A DNA stretch of 15,927 nucleotides from positions 1-15,927 of the forward strand of contig CAMOEP010000018.1 of the NCBI GenBank assembly GCA_946612185.1, in the 5' to 3' direction. How positions within the stretch are numbered: the stretch's first letter is position 1; each line of letters begins with the position of its first letter. Under the pieces are notes generated by a model. It saw only the letters and a list, made by a program, of their open reading frames with translations. It did not search any database and had not been told where the DNA came from. This DNA comes from an uncultured Ruminococcus sp. (GTDB taxonomy: Bacteria; Bacillota; Clostridia; Oscillospirales; Ruminococcaceae). The translations under genes were made by a program, and so were the position numbers. Below, in pieces: positions 15,351 to 15,927 of this stretch.

Positions 15351-15530
15351 TTAAGGCAACACCGCACAAAGATTGTGGTGCAGATGCGTAGTCAGATTTT
15401 ACGGCAGATTGTGCATAAATTTCGCAGGCATACTGACGTATGTCAAGGAATTTGTGTGCAAGATGCCGTAAAATATGCAAGCAGATGCGCCGCAAAGCCG
15501 TCAGGCGGTCTTTGTGCGGTGTTGCCTTAA
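15351..15530. repeat. 180-bp palindromic element, long form (copy 3); MITE-like
   Basis: The ends TTAAGGCAACACCGCAC... are a perfect 22-bp inverted repeat (15351-15372 with 15509-15530). Further nested stems are 15375-15381/15487-15493, 15396-15406/15464-15474 (11 bp perfect), 15409-15423/15447-15461 and a tip CATAC-TGAC-GTATG (15429-15442). A side hairpin CCG-TCAGG-CGG lies at 15498-15508. There is no transposase and no credible ORF inside. The TTAA ends may include a target duplication. It resembles a non-autonomous mobile element or a repeated structured RNA; I do not recognise it by name. Confidence 0.85.
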
Positions 15531-15551
15531 AATATACAGCTTACTAAAAGT

Positions 15552-15573
15552 GTGTGCCGATTTTTCAGCACAC
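15552..15573. terminator. Probable terminator hairpin after the Rrf2 gene, possibly bidirectional
   Basis: GTGTGC (15552-15557) pairs with GCACAC (15568-15573) around a 10-base loop. On the minus strand ACTTTTA follows, so it can end the Rrf2 transcript. On the plus strand TCTCTTTTT follows, a better T tract, which would also stop transcripts coming out of the repeat element. Confidence 0.55.
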
Positions 15574-15580
15574 TCTCTTT

Positions 15581-15927
15581 TTATTCCTCGTTAATTACCT
15601 TTCGTGTATCAGCAACAACTTGCGCAAGTGTAGTGCTTTTCAGCTCATTTTCCAGAGCCGTCTGAGCCGCTGAAAGCCTGCCGTCCATGACTTTGTGGAT
15701 ATTCCGTCCCACGGGACAAGCCGCATTGGGGTTTTCATGGAAGTGGAACAGTCCCTCCTCATCTACGCAGTCAACAGCCTTGTAAATATCATACAGCGTT
15801 ACTTCGTCCAGAGACTTTGCAAGGTGTGCGCCGCCGCTGCCCTGGCGAGTTTCAACTATACCTGCATTGCGAAGCTGTCCAAGGACATTGCGGACTATCA
15901 CCGCATTTACACCCGTGCTGCCAGAAA
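15581..15927 (-). CDS. Rrf2-family transcriptional regulator (N-terminus outside window)
   Basis: The frame is open to the window edge, giving about 115 residues that lack the start. The visible part begins in the DNA-binding winged helix (SGSTGVNAVIVRNVLGQLRNAGIVETRQGSGG as two overlapping motifs, GGAHLAK wing). It continues with the family linker EVTLYDIYKAVD and ends with a dimer helix. HENPNAACPVGRNIH resembles the YwnA-type Rrf2 proteins, which keep a single Cys-Pro pair and lack the three-Cys iron-sulfur cluster of IscR and NsrR. So an iron-sulfur sensor is unlikely; redox or small-molecule sensing is possible. The target is unknown; Rrf2 proteins often act on nearby genes. Confidence 0.88.
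   Translation of the reverse strand, partial: SGSTGVNAVIVRNVLGQLRNAGIVETRQGSGGAHLAKSLDEVTLYDIYKAVDCVDEEGLFHFHENPNAACPVGRNIHKVMDGRLSAAQTALENELKSTTLAQVVADTRKVINEE

Noticed and set aside
15205..15495. Minus-strand ORF of 96 codons
   Set aside because: It runs through the palindromic repeat and over the PARG promoter and leader, has no SD, and its translation is low in coding character.
15351..15530. CRISPR-like or tandem repeat array
   Set aside because: The repeats are inverted and nested around one centre, not regularly spaced direct repeats with spacers. No cas gene is present.

Overview
The window reads as chromosomal DNA from a Gram-positive anaerobe of the Ruminococcus/Oscillospiraceae type. 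The evidence is strong Shine-Dalgarno sequences, near-perfect TTGACA-N17-TATAAT promoters, an FMN riboswitch with an intrinsic terminator, a Rrf2-type regulator, and above all a secreted CotH/lamin-tail protein ending in a two-repeat type I dockerin. Dockerins of that kind point to a cellulosome-forming gut or rumen Ruminococcus. The base composition looks close to balanced by eye; species was not determined. No rRNA, tRNA, CRISPR array, transposase or recognisable prophage was found.

Layout. Positions 1-225 (+) hold the 3' end of a bacterial SH3-domain protein. Converging on it is a long minus-strand operon (6382 to 321): promoter, FMN riboswitch, terminator, ribD, ribE, ribBA, ribH, a HAD-family phosphatase whose start overlaps the ribH stop, and a lipoprotein with an M3-type HEFGH metalloprotease site. 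The four rib enzymes convert GTP and ribulose-5-phosphate to riboflavin. The HAD protein is a good candidate for the otherwise missing dephosphorylation step. The lipoprotein has no obvious link to riboflavin.

Positions 6482-8178 hold two plus-strand genes: a membrane protein with a DUF3592-like domain under its own consensus promoter, and a Lin1244/Lin1753-type (DUF4373) winged-helix protein with an unusual leader that may hide its ribosome binding site. Next comes a minus-strand M16C (presequence-protease-like) metallopeptidase with its own promoter. Upstream of it lies a minus-strand cluster (15261 to 11127) behind a perfect promoter: a bacterial-type poly(ADP-ribose) glycohydrolase (TIGR02452/DUF2263), a 179-residue protein I do not recognise that is coupled by an ATGA overlap, and the dockerin-bearing CotH protein. 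The right edge holds a Rrf2 regulator truncated by the window.

Three copies of one dispersed palindromic element (228-275, 6440-6473, 15351-15530) sit between genes. The longest is 180 bp and folds almost end to end into one branched hairpin. Its G-T pairs imply that the structure matters as plus-strand RNA. With the PARG/unknown/CotH cluster and the HAD-plus-lipoprotein tail of the rib operon, this is the most unusual content of the window.
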